Shown here piece by piece: positions 24,028-33,306 of a stretch of DNA of 46,961 nt. The notes under the pieces are model-generated. The model was not told where the DNA came from. It saw only the letters and a list, made by a program, of their open reading frames with translations, and did not search any database. The stretch is from assembly GCA_964458935.1 (NCBI GenBank), contig CAYWKS010000025.1, positions 1 to 46,961 of the forward strand, given 5' to 3'. Position 1 is the stretch's first letter. Each line of letters opens with the position of its first letter. The position numbers and the translations under genes were made by a program. Origin of the DNA: CAYWKS01 sp964458935 (GTDB lineage: Bacteria; Planctomycetota; Phycisphaerae; Phycisphaerales; Zrk34).

Positions 24028-25809
24028 ATGTTTGTCCTCGCGATCACGCACGAGCCGCTCGCGCCGCCGCCGTCGGGCCTGGCGGTCGATCAGATCAGCG
24101 TCGGGCGGTGGACGGTCACCGCGGGCGTGGATGGCTGGCTGGCCCGCTGCGTCAAGGCCGACGGGTCGATCGAGGTCTTCGAGTCGCCGGTGGCTGACGC
24201 CGGTCGCGCGGCCGAGGTGAAGCTGTCGCACGTCCGGGTGGACGGCCACGCCGCGCGGGCGACACTGTGCAAGCCCGCGCTGTCGGGCCGACCGATCTAT
24301 TACCACGTCAACGGCCGTGGCGAGCTGTACTGCGCGACGCACGTGGCGTTGCTGCGGGCGCTGGGGGTGCCGATCGCCGAGGCGACGGAGCTGGTCCCTG
24401 AGTTCTTCGCGTACCGGGCGATCACCCCGCCGCGGACGCTTTTCCGGGACATCCGGCAGATGCAGCCGGACACGAAGATCGAGGTCGAGCTCGCCGACGG
24501 GTCGTGCCGGGCGGGCTCGCCGACGGTGATGGGCTTCCCCGCGTCGGCCGAGCCGGGCCGGGCCGTCTCGATGACCGAGGCGCGGGACCGGACGCTCGCC
24601 GGGCTGAACGACAGCCTCGCGGCGTTCGCGGGCGAGCCCGAGCGGCTGGCGGTGCTGCTCAGCGGGGGGCTGGATTCGTCGATCCTGTACCGCCTCTGCG
24701 CCGATCATCACGGGCTGGGCGAGAGCTATTCGGCGGCGTTCGAGTTCGAACCGCGCGGCACGGAGCGGCGTTACGCGACGACCGCCGCCGAGGCCATGGG
24801 CAGCGACCACCACACGCACACCATCCCCGCCGCCGACTACATGCTCAGCACGCTGCACGCCTTTGACGAGGCCGAGGAGCCGCTGATCGTCGAGCACAGC
24901 GGCGCGTTCAGCAGCCTGTTCCGCGACGGGTTGCCCGGCGAGCGGCAGGTCATCATCCAGGGCCAGGGCGCCGACTGCTTCTTCGGCCTCAAGCACCACC
25001 GGCTGCTGCTGCTGCAGAACAAGCACTGGAACCTCTGGCGGGCGCTGTCCGTGCCCGGGGTGTACCACCTGCTGCGGGGGCTGAGCAGTCGGACCGGCCG
25101 CTTCCCGCTCATCGTCGAGATGGTCAACCGCTCGCGCGCCGGGAAGATGCCGCTGGAAGACCCGCGGCACCTGTTCTGGACCCTCGACAGCTACGGCGAC
25201 GTGGGCTGGGTCCGCGAATACTTCAACGTGACCGCCGAGCAGTTGATCGCCAACCGCCTCGAAGCGCTCGAGCCCTACCGCGGGCTGAGCGTGTACGACC
25301 TGATCACGGTGATGGACCTGATCAGCGACGTGGCGCCGCTGCAGAACCTGTGGTCGAAGATCGGCGAGCGGCACGGCCGGGTGCTCTATTACGCGTTCAG
25401 TCACGACCCGGTGCTGCGGGCGGCGGCGGCGCTGGACTGGGCGAGCAAGATCGCCGAGCCCAAGGCGATCCTGCGGAACATCGCGCGGCAGATCGGCGTG
25501 CCCGACTTCATCTTCACGCGGGCCAAGAGCGGGTTCGGGCTGGCGCAGCGCGACTGGGCCGTGCCCGGCGGGCTCTTCCAGCCCCTGGTCGACCTCGCCG
25601 CCAAGGCCTTCGACCCCGAGCAGATCCGCGCCCACCAGTCGCTGGACCTCGCCAAGCGCGGCACCTTCTGGAACATGATCAACTACGCGATATGGAAGCG
25701 GCGGATGATCGACAACGAGTCGATGCCCGCCCTCGAGGGCGAACTCCGCGAGGCGATCGAACGCAACAACCGCGAGTCGCCCCAGCCTGCCGCGTCAACC
25801 GCCGGTTGA
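24028..25809 (+). CDS. Asparagine synthase-like protein lacking the glutaminase cysteine
   Basis: 593 aa paralogue of the upstream asnB. TGGGAGG lies about 6 nt before ATG 24028, and the protein begins MFVLAITHEP: no Cys follows the initiator Met, and the N-terminal region also lacks RHRGPDD and YNGEIYN. The synthetase half is intact, with AVLLSGGLDSSIL (PP-loop SGGLDSS, 212-218), QGQGADCFFG replacing the usual GEGADELFGGY, and KSGFGL near the C-terminus. It may use free ammonia, ammonia from its neighbour, or catalyse adenylation and cyclisation or amide formation with another nucleophile, as beta-lactam synthetases and lasso-peptide cyclases of this fold do. Its last 15 bp overlap the convergent CapK-like gene. 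Confidence 0.82.
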   Translation: MFVLAITHEPLAPPPSGLAVDQISVGRWTVTAGVDGWLARCVKADGSIEVFESPVADAGRAAEVKLSHVRVDGHAARATLCKPALSGRPIYYHVNGRGELYCATHVALLRALGVPIAEATELVPEFFAYRAITPPRTLFRDIRQMQPDTKIEVELADGSCRAGSPTVMGFPASAEPGRAVSMTEARDRTLAGLNDSLAAFAGEPERLAVLLSGGLDSSILYRLCADHHGLGESYSAAFEFEPRGTERRYATTAAEAMGSDHHTHTIPAADYMLSTLHAFDEAEEPLIVEHSGAFSSLFRDGLPGERQVIIQGQGADCFFGLKHHRLLLLQNKHWNLWRALSVPGVYHLLRGLSSRTGRFPLIVEMVNRSRAGKMPLEDPRHLFWTLDSYGDVGWVREYFNVTAEQLIANRLEALEPYRGLSVYDLITVMDLISDVAPLQNLWSKIGERHGRVLYYAFSHDPVLRAAAALDWASKIAEPKAILRNIARQIGVPDFIFTRAKSGFGLAQRDWAVPGGLFQPLVDLAAKAFDPEQIRAHQSLDLAKRGTFWNMINYAIWKRRMIDNESMPALEGELREAIERNNRESPQPAASTAG

Positions 25810-27222
25810 GCGGCTCGCCGCGTCGGCCTCGTGCTCGAACGTTCGCTTCGCCACGTCCGATACGTCGCTCATGACCCAACGGTACTTGCCGCTCGCGGCC
25901 GGCTCGATGTGATCGACCACCTCGACGACCACCTCCACCGCCTCGCCGAGCAGGTCCTTCATGTCGCTGATGATCTTCTGCCGCACCGCGTCGGGCAGTT
26001 CGTGCTTGACGATCAGGCTCACGACCACGCGGTCGATGGCCTGCTGATGGACCTGGTAGCGCTGAACGTGGTCGAGGTGGGGGTCGATCACGTGCGCCAG
26101 CGCCACGCCGTGGACGTACCCGCCCGTGGCGACGGGGATCAGGTCGACGGTGCGGCCGACGATGCTGTTGAGCGTGGCGTAGGGCAGGCCCGGCGGGGCA
26201 TCGCCGCTGAGTTCGAGGATGTCGCCCAGGCGGTAGCGGATGAACGGGTAGGCGTGCGCCCGCAGGTTGGTGATGATCGCCTCGCCCGACACGCTGGTCT
26301 CGGCCCAGTGCAGGTCCTCGTTCAGCCGCATGTGCCCGTGCGGGTCGGGCTCGGCGATGCTGCCCAACTCGACCGACCCGTAGTGCTCGAGCACCGGGCA
26401 CCCGAACGCCTCGGTCATCGCCTGCTTCTGGAAGGGGTAGACCTTCTCGCTGTCGGTGACGACGGCCCGGAGGGTGAAGCCCTCGAAGCGCCGGCCATGC
26501 TCGAGCATGTGCCTCGCCATCGCGTACAACGCCGAGACATAGCCGTGCATGTACTCGGGCTTGAACCGATCGATCTGGTCGAGGTATCCGGCGACGTTGC
26601 GGTCGGTCACCTCATAGGCGTTGACGGTGAGGGTGTTGTTGAGCCAGTCGCGGATCGCGAGCTTCCCCTTGACGATCGGGGTGCGGAGGCCGCCGGTGCT
26701 GAACTGCCAGCTACGGCCCCAGACGTAGGCGCGGCGCATGCCCGGCCGCAGCCCGTGCCGGCCCATCGCCCGCCACAGCACGCAGTAGTTGTAGTCCGTG
26801 ACGGTCTTGTGCGTGCGGAAACGGAACGGCTCGCCGCTCGACCCGCTGGTCTTGGACGTGCCCATCTCGTCGAGCCGGTAGGCCGACGACTGAAAGCGGT
26901 CGATATCCTCGATGTAGTCGGCCTTGGTAAGAACCGGCAGGTCCTCCAGCCGCGCCGTGTCGCCCGGCTGGTACCCGGTCCGCTTGGCCCATTCACGGTA
27001 GAACGGCACGTGCGCGGCGGCGTGCGCGATCAGGTCCTGGAACAGCCTGTCGCGCAGCTCGAGCACCCGCTCGCGGCTGTAGCTGTCGATCTTGATGCAG
27101 TCGGCCCAGTAGCGGTCGAGGTAGGGGTGGGCCTTGCCGTCCTTGATCGCGGTGCGTCGATGCTTGCAGAACGCCGCCCATCGCGGCGGCAGCCCGGCGG
27201 CGGTCGGCATCGGATCGGTCAT
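25795..27222 (-). CDS. CapK/PaaK-like adenylate-forming enzyme
   Basis: 475 aa. TSKTSGSSGEPFRF (122-135) is the Ser/Thr/Gly-rich ATP phosphate loop of the ANL superfamily, and VLEHYGSVELGSIA and RYRLGDILEL are the later adenylation motifs. NSIVGRTVDLI leads to the small C-terminal domain. The family includes phenylacetate-CoA ligase and the CapK proteins of capsule loci, whose substrate is mostly unknown. It presumably activates a carboxylate (uronate, amino acid or acyl group) for transfer to the glycan (inference). It starts at ATG 27222, 44 bp after sat on the same strand, and its end overlaps the convergent asnB-like gene by 15 bp. Confidence 0.83.
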   Translation of the reverse strand: MTDPMPTAAGLPPRWAAFCKHRRTAIKDGKAHPYLDRYWADCIKIDSYSRERVLELRDRLFQDLIAHAAAHVPFYREWAKRTGYQPGDTARLEDLPVLTKADYIEDIDRFQSSAYRLDEMGTSKTSGSSGEPFRFRTHKTVTDYNYCVLWRAMGRHGLRPGMRRAYVWGRSWQFSTGGLRTPIVKGKLAIRDWLNNTLTVNAYEVTDRNVAGYLDQIDRFKPEYMHGYVSALYAMARHMLEHGRRFEGFTLRAVVTDSEKVYPFQKQAMTEAFGCPVLEHYGSVELGSIAEPDPHGHMRLNEDLHWAETSVSGEAIITNLRAHAYPFIRYRLGDILELSGDAPPGLPYATLNSIVGRTVDLIPVATGGYVHGVALAHVIDPHLDHVQRYQVHQQAIDRVVVSLIVKHELPDAVRQKIISDMKDLLGEAVEVVVEVVDHIEPAASGKYRWVMSDVSDVAKRTFEHEADAASRSTGG

Positions 27223-27266
27223 GGCACGCTCCCGATGGGCGGTTCAACGCCCGCGGCACACCACCC

Positions 27267-28514
27267 TCAGCCCTGCTGCATCGCGTCGGCGAGGATCGCG
27301 CTGGTGCTCGGACGCATGATCCGCGGGTCGACCTGCTCGCCGGCCTTGAGCATGCGGCGGACTTCCTTGCCGCTGATGAACACCGGCTTCTCGTCCGCGT
27401 GATTGCTCATCAGGTCCACGCGCCCCATCGACTCGTAAAACGCGGCGAACCCGACCTTCACCGGTCGAATCTTCAACTCGCCCGGCAGGGCGTCGAAGAT
27501 CTCCTGCGCATCGAAGTCGCCCCAGATCGCCTCGCCGTCGTGGTACGGGGCGTCGGCGTGCTTGCGGCCGATGATGATGTGCGTGAACCCCATGTTCTGC
27601 CGGTAGATGCCGTGCATCACCGCCTCGCTCGGGCCGCCGTAGAACATCTTGATGTCCAGCCCCAGCAGCAGCACGCGGTCGGCGATCTTCCCGCCGACCT
27701 TCGCCCACAGCTCGGCGTCGGCGTCGCCTTCACCGAACTCGCCCGACTCGATCAGCTTCTCGTAAGTGTGCATCCGCACCGCCGCGCTCACGTCGTCGCT
27801 CTTGGTCTCGCCGAGCAGCGGGTTGAGCACGGCCGCGGCATTGTGGCCCTGGCGCAGCAGCTCCTCCAGGCCGTACAGCAACGCGTACTCGTGCGCCCGA
27901 TGCAGGGGGTTGCGGGTCTGAAAGGCGACGACGGCGTCCCAGCCCTGTTCGCTGAGCATCTTGCGGATCTCGGCGGGGTGCTTGATGTGCTGGCCGAACT
28001 CGGGGTGCTCGTCCTGGCCGATGACCGTGAGCGTGCCGCCGACGAGATGGGTCTTGTCCGCGTCGTTCTTGAGCACCATGTCGCCGCCGGGGTGGTCGGT
28101 CCGCTCGGTGCCGTAGACGCTCTTGAGGTAGGCCGGCTTGTCCCATTCGAAGACGCTCTCGACGTCGAGCGTGGCGACGGGCTCGCCGTCGACATTGACC
28201 AGCGCGACCTTCTGGCCGGCGCCGACCTGCTTCGCGTCGTCGGCGGTCAGCGGGAACGCCAGCGGGATCGTCCAGGCGAGCTTCCTGCCGTTGACCTCGA
28301 CGACCTTCTCCTCCAGCACCCGCTGGTAGACGTCCTGGTTCATGGGCCCGGTCAGCGGGCTCAGCGTCCCGTCGCCGATGCGGTAGACCGTGGCGAGGTC
28401 GGCGTTGCTGACGGTGATTTTCGGCAGGCTCGCGGCCTCGGCGCGAACGGCTGCGGGGTCCTCGGCGAGCCGGTTCACCAGCACGCCGCCATGCGGTTCG
28501 ATCAGATCGGACAT
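27267..28514 (-). CDS. sat: Sulfate adenylyltransferase (ATP sulfurylase)
   Basis: 415 aa homo-oligomeric Sat type, not CysD/CysN. The N-terminal PUA-like domain (PHGGVLVNRL, 7-16) is followed by the catalytic QTRNPLHRAHE (199-209), the HxxH-like nucleotide motif and its substrate-binding arginine. GRKHADAPY and ISGKEVRRML are the later conserved elements. There is no C-terminal APS kinase domain, so PAPS formation needs a separate CysC outside the window. It makes APS from ATP and sulfate. Placed between a CapK-like gene and galU in a locus with two sulfotransferases, it likely supplies sulfate donor, though assimilatory use is equally possible. GAGGT about 9 nt upstream supports ATG 28514. 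Confidence 0.93.
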   Translation of the reverse strand: MSDLIEPHGGVLVNRLAEDPAAVRAEAASLPKITVSNADLATVYRIGDGTLSPLTGPMNQDVYQRVLEEKVVEVNGRKLAWTIPLAFPLTADDAKQVGAGQKVALVNVDGEPVATLDVESVFEWDKPAYLKSVYGTERTDHPGGDMVLKNDADKTHLVGGTLTVIGQDEHPEFGQHIKHPAEIRKMLSEQGWDAVVAFQTRNPLHRAHEYALLYGLEELLRQGHNAAAVLNPLLGETKSDDVSAAVRMHTYEKLIESGEFGEGDADAELWAKVGGKIADRVLLLGLDIKMFYGGPSEAVMHGIYRQNMGFTHIIIGRKHADAPYHDGEAIWGDFDAQEIFDALPGELKIRPVKVGFAAFYESMGRVDLMSNHADEKPVFISGKEVRRMLKAGEQVDPRIMRPSTSAILADAMQQG

Positions 28515-28669
28515 CTACCTGTACCTCGTGTTATCGGTGCTCGGATGCGTTGCGTCCCCGACAAGGGGGCAAGCATCCTATCCGAAGGTGTTGATCGACC
28601 ACAAGGCGGGCCGGCTTGGGCCGCTCCGCCATCGCCGTGCGACGTTGCATCCGGCCCGCGGGCTCCGGC

Positions 28670-29533
28670 TCATGAACGCTTCACGTACCCGGCCAGTTCC
28701 GGGTCCCGTTCGGCCAGGGCGACGATGCAGCTCAGGTAGTCCGCCCGGTTGCCGATGTCGTACCGCGTGGCCCGCCAGAGATGGGCGACCATGCGGCCGT
28801 CGGCGGCCAGGCGGTTCATCGCATCGGTCAACTGGACCTCGCCGCCGTGGCCGACCCGGCCGCTCGCAAGATGCTCGAAGACCTCGGGCGTCAGGATGTA
28901 ACGCCCGGCGATGGCGAGGTTGCTCGGGGCGGCGTCGGGCTCGGGCTTCTCCACCAGCCGATGCAACCGATAGCTACGCTCATCGCCCGGCATCGCATCG
29001 CCGTCGACGATGCCGTAGCGGTTGACGATCTCCCGGGGCACACGCCGCACGGCGACGACGCTGGCGCCGGTCCGCGCGTGGACGGCCATGATCTGCGCCA
29101 GGCCAGGGGGCTGATCCTCCTCGGGCTCGATGATCGTATCCCCGAGCAGGACGGCGAACGGCTCTTCGCCCACCGCGTCGCGGGCGCACAACACCGCGTC
29201 GCCGAGCCCGCGTTGCTCGGGCTGCTCCACGAACCGGACCCGCGCGGCCCGCGTCAGGCCATGCACCTTGTCGAGCAGTCGTTGCTTTCCGCCGGCGCGG
29301 AGGTGCGCTTCGAGCTGGGGGTTGTCCAGCAGGTGCGCCGCCAGCGACTCCTTGCCGCGTGAGGTGATGATGATCAGCTCATCGACGCCCGAGTCGAGCG
29401 CCTCGTCGACGACGTACTGGAGCACGGGCTTGTCGATGACCGGCAGCAGTTCCTTGGGCACGGCCTTCGTCGCCGGGAGCAGCCGCGTGCCGAACCCCGC
29501 GGCGGGGATCACCGCCTTCGTGACCGCGGTCAC
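28670..29533 (-). CDS. galU: UTP-glucose-1-phosphate uridylyltransferase (GalU family)
   Basis: 287 aa, the normal bacterial GalU length. VTKAVIPAAGFGTRLLPATK and VPKELLPVIDKP form the nucleotide-binding signature; EQPEQRGLGDAVLCARD, FAVLLGDTII (the metal-binding Asp) and VEKPEPDAAPSNLAIAGRYI complete the family pattern. The start is GTG 29533, overlapping the stop of the upstream GHMP kinase gene as GTGA. The frame continues to an ATG at 29662, but that leader is Arg-rich and non-conserved. It makes UDP-glucose. Because it is coupled to a glucuronokinase-like gene, it might instead or also use glucuronate-1-phosphate to give UDP-GlcA (inference). Confidence 0.9.
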   Translation of the reverse strand: MTAVTKAVIPAAGFGTRLLPATKAVPKELLPVIDKPVLQYVVDEALDSGVDELIIITSRGKESLAAHLLDNPQLEAHLRAGGKQRLLDKVHGLTRAARVRFVEQPEQRGLGDAVLCARDAVGEEPFAVLLGDTIIEPEEDQPPGLAQIMAVHARTGASVVAVRRVPREIVNRYGIVDGDAMPGDERSYRLHRLVEKPEPDAAPSNLAIAGRYILTPEVFEHLASGRVGHGGEVQLTDAMNRLAADGRMVAHLWRATRYDIGNRADYLSCIVALAERDPELAGYVKRS

Positions 29534-30531
29534 GGTGTCACCTGCGGCGTAAAGACGAAGGCGTCGACGGCCTTGTACGCATCGACCAGGCGTCGGTAGC
29601 GCTCGGGGTCGCCGTCGTACGTGCCGACGACCGCGCCGCCGCTGCCGGCGAACTTCACGCACGCGCCGAGCCGGCGGCCGGTCTCAACGAGTTGGCGGTT
29701 GCCATCGCTGATGTTCATGATCGAGGCCCGCAGGTCGAAGTTGGCGTCCATGAGCGGGCCGATCTCCCCGCCCCGGCCGGCGGCGATCAGGTCACGGGCC
29801 TGCTGCGCATAGCCGGCGAACTGGTCGATCGCGTCGAGCACCTTCTTCTCGCCGCGGTTGAACCGGCCGCGCAGATCGTTGTGCGGCACCTCCGTGCCCT
29901 CGGCGAGCAGCGGCCTCACCGCGGCGAACAGCGGGGGCAGTTGCGTCGCATCCAGCGGCTCGTACTCGCCGTACCCCCGCGATGCCAGCAACGCCCGGTT
30001 GAAATCCATGAACACCGAGCCCTCGTAGACCTGGATCACACGGTCCTGCAGCCCCGCGCCGATGCCCAGCTCATCCAGCTCCACGCTGAGCACCAGGTTG
30101 GGGAGCAGCGGCTTGTCCACCTCGACGCCGAAGAACGCGATCAGCGCCTTCATCGTGGCGGTAACGATCGCCGACGACCCGGCCAGGCCCACGCGGACGG
30201 GGATGTCGGTGTGATACTCGATGTTGAAGTTGCGGCCGGGCAGGGTGATGCCCCGCTCGCTGCAGTAGTCGTAGAACCGCTTGATGGCGGCCTTGATCAG
30301 CCGCACCCCGCCGTAGTAGCCGTTGCGCTGCACGTCGTTGACCAGGTCCTCAATGCTGTTGAACTCGCTGCGATCGGATTCGTGGGGCAGGATGTTCAGC
30401 CGCGGGGATTCGTAGAGCGTGACCCGCGCCGCGAAGTTGCGGCAGATCACGGAAATGGTCTTGCCGAAGTAGCCGTCGGACGGGTTGCCGATCAGGCCGA
30501 CCCGGGCGTGTGCTTCAGTCTGGATCAACAT
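29530..30531 (-). CDS. GHMP kinase, glucuronokinase-like
   Basis: 333 aa. ARVGLIGNPSDGYFGKTIS (9-27) is motif 1 in the form seen in plant glucuronokinase and related sugar kinases; PVRVGLAGSSAIV (111-123) is the phosphate-binding motif 2, and VKFAGSGGAVVGTYD motif 3. These enzymes phosphorylate a sugar at C1 with ATP. The most specific similarity recalled is to glucuronokinase (GlcA to GlcA-1-P), but galactokinase-like or heptose/fucose kinases share the fold, so the substrate is provisional. Its stop overlaps the galU start by 4 bp, strongly suggesting a coupled sugar-1-P to UDP-sugar salvage pair. It begins at ATG 30531 with a weak ribosome site. Confidence 0.8.
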   Translation of the reverse strand: MLIQTEAHARVGLIGNPSDGYFGKTISVICRNFAARVTLYESPRLNILPHESDRSEFNSIEDLVNDVQRNGYYGGVRLIKAAIKRFYDYCSERGITLPGRNFNIEYHTDIPVRVGLAGSSAIVTATMKALIAFFGVEVDKPLLPNLVLSVELDELGIGAGLQDRVIQVYEGSVFMDFNRALLASRGYGEYEPLDATQLPPLFAAVRPLLAEGTEVPHNDLRGRFNRGEKKVLDAIDQFAGYAQQARDLIAAGRGGEIGPLMDANFDLRASIMNISDGNRQLVETGRRLGACVKFAGSGGAVVGTYDGDPERYRRLVDAYKAVDAFVFTPQVTP

Positions 30532-30604
30532 GGGTCAGGTCCGTCTATCGTGCGGGTAACCGGTGGTTATATCGACCGCGCGGGCGTCGGGCTTGCCTGG
30601 GGGC

Positions 30605-32383
30605 CTACGGCGTCGGCATGGGCTGCAGCAGGGGCAGGCGTTCGACGCGGCGTTCGATCTCGTCGACGAGGCGGCGGTAGCCGGGGCCGTTGACGCCGCC
30701 GTACTCGCTCCGCAGCCGTTCGGCGGTCAGGCCCTCGGGCAGGTCGTCGCCCTCGGGTATGAGTTGGTCGGGGCCCCCGAGCTGTGCCAGGCGGCGCTGG
30801 ATCAGGCGTGCGGCGGCCGGGTCGCGGACGGCCATCTCGCCCAGCCGCGTGCCGGCGCGGTCGGCCAGCAGGTCACGGAAGGAGAATCCGCTGCCGCCGT
30901 CGCCGGCGTCGATCTGCTCCTTCAGCTCACCCAGCAGATCGCTGACCTGGGTGTTGGCGGCCATCGCGATCAGCGCGCTGATCCAGTAGTGGCGGTTGAG
31001 GTCGACCCGGTCGTGAAGCCGCGCCCGGTTGGGGATCCAGTACTGGCGGAAGATGTGGGCATCGTCGTCGGCGATCCTGCCGTAGAGCTGCTGCACGCGC
31101 CGGTCGGCCAGCAGCGTCGCCAGGGCGTACACCGCGGCGCGATTCTCCCGACGGGGATCGCCGCCGGCGCTGGTGCGGAGCGCGGCGAGGTCGAACGCGG
31201 CGCGGACCAGCGGCGTCAGCGTGTCCCGCGTCTGCTTCACGTCGAAGCCCTGCGCCACCCGGTTCAACTCCGTGGCGTATCGCGCGGCAACGCCGTCGAT
31301 CGTGGAGTCGGCGGGCCGGCCCGTCACGCGCTCCAACAGGTCGTCCGGCAGCGCCTCGGGCTTGTATGCCAGACGCACGTGGGCGGCGGTGACCTCGAAC
31401 CGTTCGACGGCCCCGGCGAGCCGCCCGATCGTCGGGTCCTCCGCGAGCTTGCCGTTGAACCACGCGACCAACCGCCCCATCAACAGCCCCGGTGGCCGGA
31501 CCTGGCCGATCGTGAGGTCAGCCACGTCGATCGCGAAAGTCTGGGGCTGGTGGACCAGGCGGCATCGGGCCTGGATGTTGGCCCAGCCGCGCTGCGGGGC
31601 GGCCGCCGTCGCGGCGACGTCAAACCAGCCGTCGCCGACCGGGCGGACCTCGGCGGCGGCCCGCGGGATCCCGGCGATCTGCATGGCCCAGTTGACCAGC
31701 AATTCGACCTCACTCGGCGAGAGCATCAGGGCGACGCGGCCGGTTGCCTCGCTCGCCGCGCGCGCCGCCTCGAGCTTGTCGATCAGCCGGCGCTTGGCGT
31801 CCGCATTGACCCGGTTGTCGGGCGCCAGCCGGGGCGTGTCCGCCAGCGCCAGGTGATACGCGTTGTACGCCCACCACGCCGGTCCCCCGATGACCGCCGC
31901 CAAGAGCAAGGCCGCGACCACGCACCCCACCCGGCCTCGCTGCCCGATCGCGCCGATCGCGACACCAACGACCACGGCCACGGTTGGCCCGAGCATCCAC
32001 GTGGTCAGGTCCCACTCGAACAGGGCGAGCTGGCTGACCACCAGCGCCCCGGCGATCACGACAAACAGCAGGTTGCCCGGGGCGGCGTGCGGCGTGCCCC
32101 GCCGGCGAACCGCCGCGGCCAGCGCCAGGCCCAACGCCAGGCTCACCCCGACCCAGACCGCGGCCAAGACCAGGCGGGTCACCGTGACTTCGAGCACCCG
32201 CTGATAGTCGTGCAGCCACTGCGAGACGGTGCCCAGCGGCCGGCCGGATACATTCACGATCGCCGCGACGACCAGGATCGCCAGCAGCAGCAGCACCAGG
32301 GCGACCGGCCACCGGCGCAACGCGGCGTCGGCGGAGGATTCGGGCGGGCCGTAGCCCTCGCCATGCGTGTCGTGGGGCGTCAT
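30605..32383 (-). CDS. Membrane protein of unknown function, five TM segments plus large soluble domain
   Basis: 592 aa. Five hydrophobic helices are visible: about 27-43, 72-92, 104-122, 129-146 and 152-173. A soluble domain of ~400 residues follows with the motifs SPSEVELLVNWAMQI, WANIQARCRLVHQPQTFAID, IADDDAHIFRQYWIPNRARL and LNRHYWISALIAMAANTQVS. I do not recognise the family. A phosphate- or metal-binding site is not apparent, and the pattern of Leu-rich helices suggests a scaffold or lipid-facing domain rather than an enzyme. It lies 59 bp downstream of the STN-domain gene on the same strand and may act with it. The stop is at the very edge of the polysaccharide locus, but no functional link can be shown. 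Confidence 0.7.
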   Translation of the reverse strand: MTPHDTHGEGYGPPESSADAALRRWPVALVLLLLAILVVAAIVNVSGRPLGTVSQWLHDYQRVLEVTVTRLVLAAVWVGVSLALGLALAAAVRRRGTPHAAPGNLLFVVIAGALVVSQLALFEWDLTTWMLGPTVAVVVGVAIGAIGQRGRVGCVVAALLLAAVIGGPAWWAYNAYHLALADTPRLAPDNRVNADAKRRLIDKLEAARAASEATGRVALMLSPSEVELLVNWAMQIAGIPRAAAEVRPVGDGWFDVAATAAAPQRGWANIQARCRLVHQPQTFAIDVADLTIGQVRPPGLLMGRLVAWFNGKLAEDPTIGRLAGAVERFEVTAAHVRLAYKPEALPDDLLERVTGRPADSTIDGVAARYATELNRVAQGFDVKQTRDTLTPLVRAAFDLAALRTSAGGDPRRENRAAVYALATLLADRRVQQLYGRIADDDAHIFRQYWIPNRARLHDRVDLNRHYWISALIAMAANTQVSDLLGELKEQIDAGDGGSGFSFRDLLADRAGTRLGEMAVRDPAAARLIQRRLAQLGGPDQLIPEGDDLPEGLTAERLRSEYGGVNGPGYRRLVDEIERRVERLPLLQPMPTP

Positions 32384-32442
32384 AACCGCGGCATTGTAAC
32401 AACCGCGCGAGAGGGGGGGCCGGCCGGTCCGCGGGCCGGCGG

Positions 32443-33306
32443 TCAGCGCCGGTCGATCCCGCTGACGCCGTTGGACATCGAACGCGTGTAGCCCCGGGAG
32501 TAGCGGTCGTAGCGGGGGCCGGCGTAGCGGTAGGGCCGGCTGTCGCGGTAGGTCGAATGGCGCGGGCCGATCGCGCCGCCATGCTGCGCCCGCCGCCGCG
32601 TGTCCACCGCGGGCATGCCGATCTTGCGGTGCACGTGCTCGGGGGCCCGGATGATCAGTTGGCCGTTGTAGTAGGTGATGCGTGCGGCGTTGCCGCCGTT
32701 CTGGAACCAGAGGTCCGGCTCGATGTTGCTGCGGATGACCTGGGCGATCTGCTCGGCGCGCTCGGATCGGCTGAGCCGCGGCTCCTCATCCAACGGATCG
32801 TTGCCGAACACCCCGCCCCCGCCGGCGTCGGATTGGCTGTCCGAGACGATCTGGTTCAGGTCCAACTGCGGCGCCGTGTCGAAGTCCGGCGCCTCATGCA
32901 GCAGGTCGGCGATGTCGTAGACCTTCACGACCGGCTCGTCGGTCGCCTGCCGCCTGGTCAGGACCCGCACGTAAGCGGGATCGACCTCGATGATCACGTC
33001 GCGGCTGGTGAAGACCTCGCTGGCGAGCAACCGCAGCACCGTGATCGCCGGCACGGTCCGCAGTTGCAGCGTCACCGGGGTGTTGCGGTCATAGCCTTCC
33101 GCCTCGAGGCGGTTCCAACTGATCACGAGGTTAAAGCCCGCGGCCGCGCTGAGCCACTCGAAAGCCTGTTGCGCGCCGACGCCCTGGAAATCGACCTCGC
33201 CGATGATGGTGTTCAGCGCCGCCAGGGATTGATTCTGCGCGCCGGCGGGGGTCGCGGTCACGCCCACGGATGCGGCTAAAGCGATCGCGAGCAACGAGGT
33301 CTTCAT
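32443..33306 (-). CDS. Secreted STN/secretin-N0-like protein
   Basis: 287 aa from ATG 33306, which has AAGGAG 7 nt upstream; an in-frame ATG at 33435 would bury the signal peptide. MKTSLLAIALAASVGVTAT is a Sec signal peptide ending at AGA. The next ~100 residues (VDFQGVGAQQAFEWLSAAA...NLVISWNRLEAEGYDRNTPV) have the beta-alpha-beta-beta-alpha look of the STN/N0 domain of secretins and TonB-dependent receptors, followed by VYDIADLL, the start of an N1-like strand. A Gly/Asp-rich linker and a C-terminal Arg/Tyr-rich tail replace the secretin barrel. It is thus a barrel-less secretin-like periplasmic protein, common as orphans in planctomycetes. Function unknown. Confidence 0.72.
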   Translation of the reverse strand: MKTSLLAIALAASVGVTATPAGAQNQSLAALNTIIGEVDFQGVGAQQAFEWLSAAAGFNLVISWNRLEAEGYDRNTPVTLQLRTVPAITVLRLLASEVFTSRDVIIEVDPAYVRVLTRRQATDEPVVKVYDIADLLHEAPDFDTAPQLDLNQIVSDSQSDAGGGGVFGNDPLDEEPRLSRSERAEQIAQVIRSNIEPDLWFQNGGNAARITYYNGQLIIRAPEHVHRKIGMPAVDTRRRAQHGGAIGPRHSTYRDSRPYRYAGPRYDRYSRGYTRSMSNGVSGIDRR

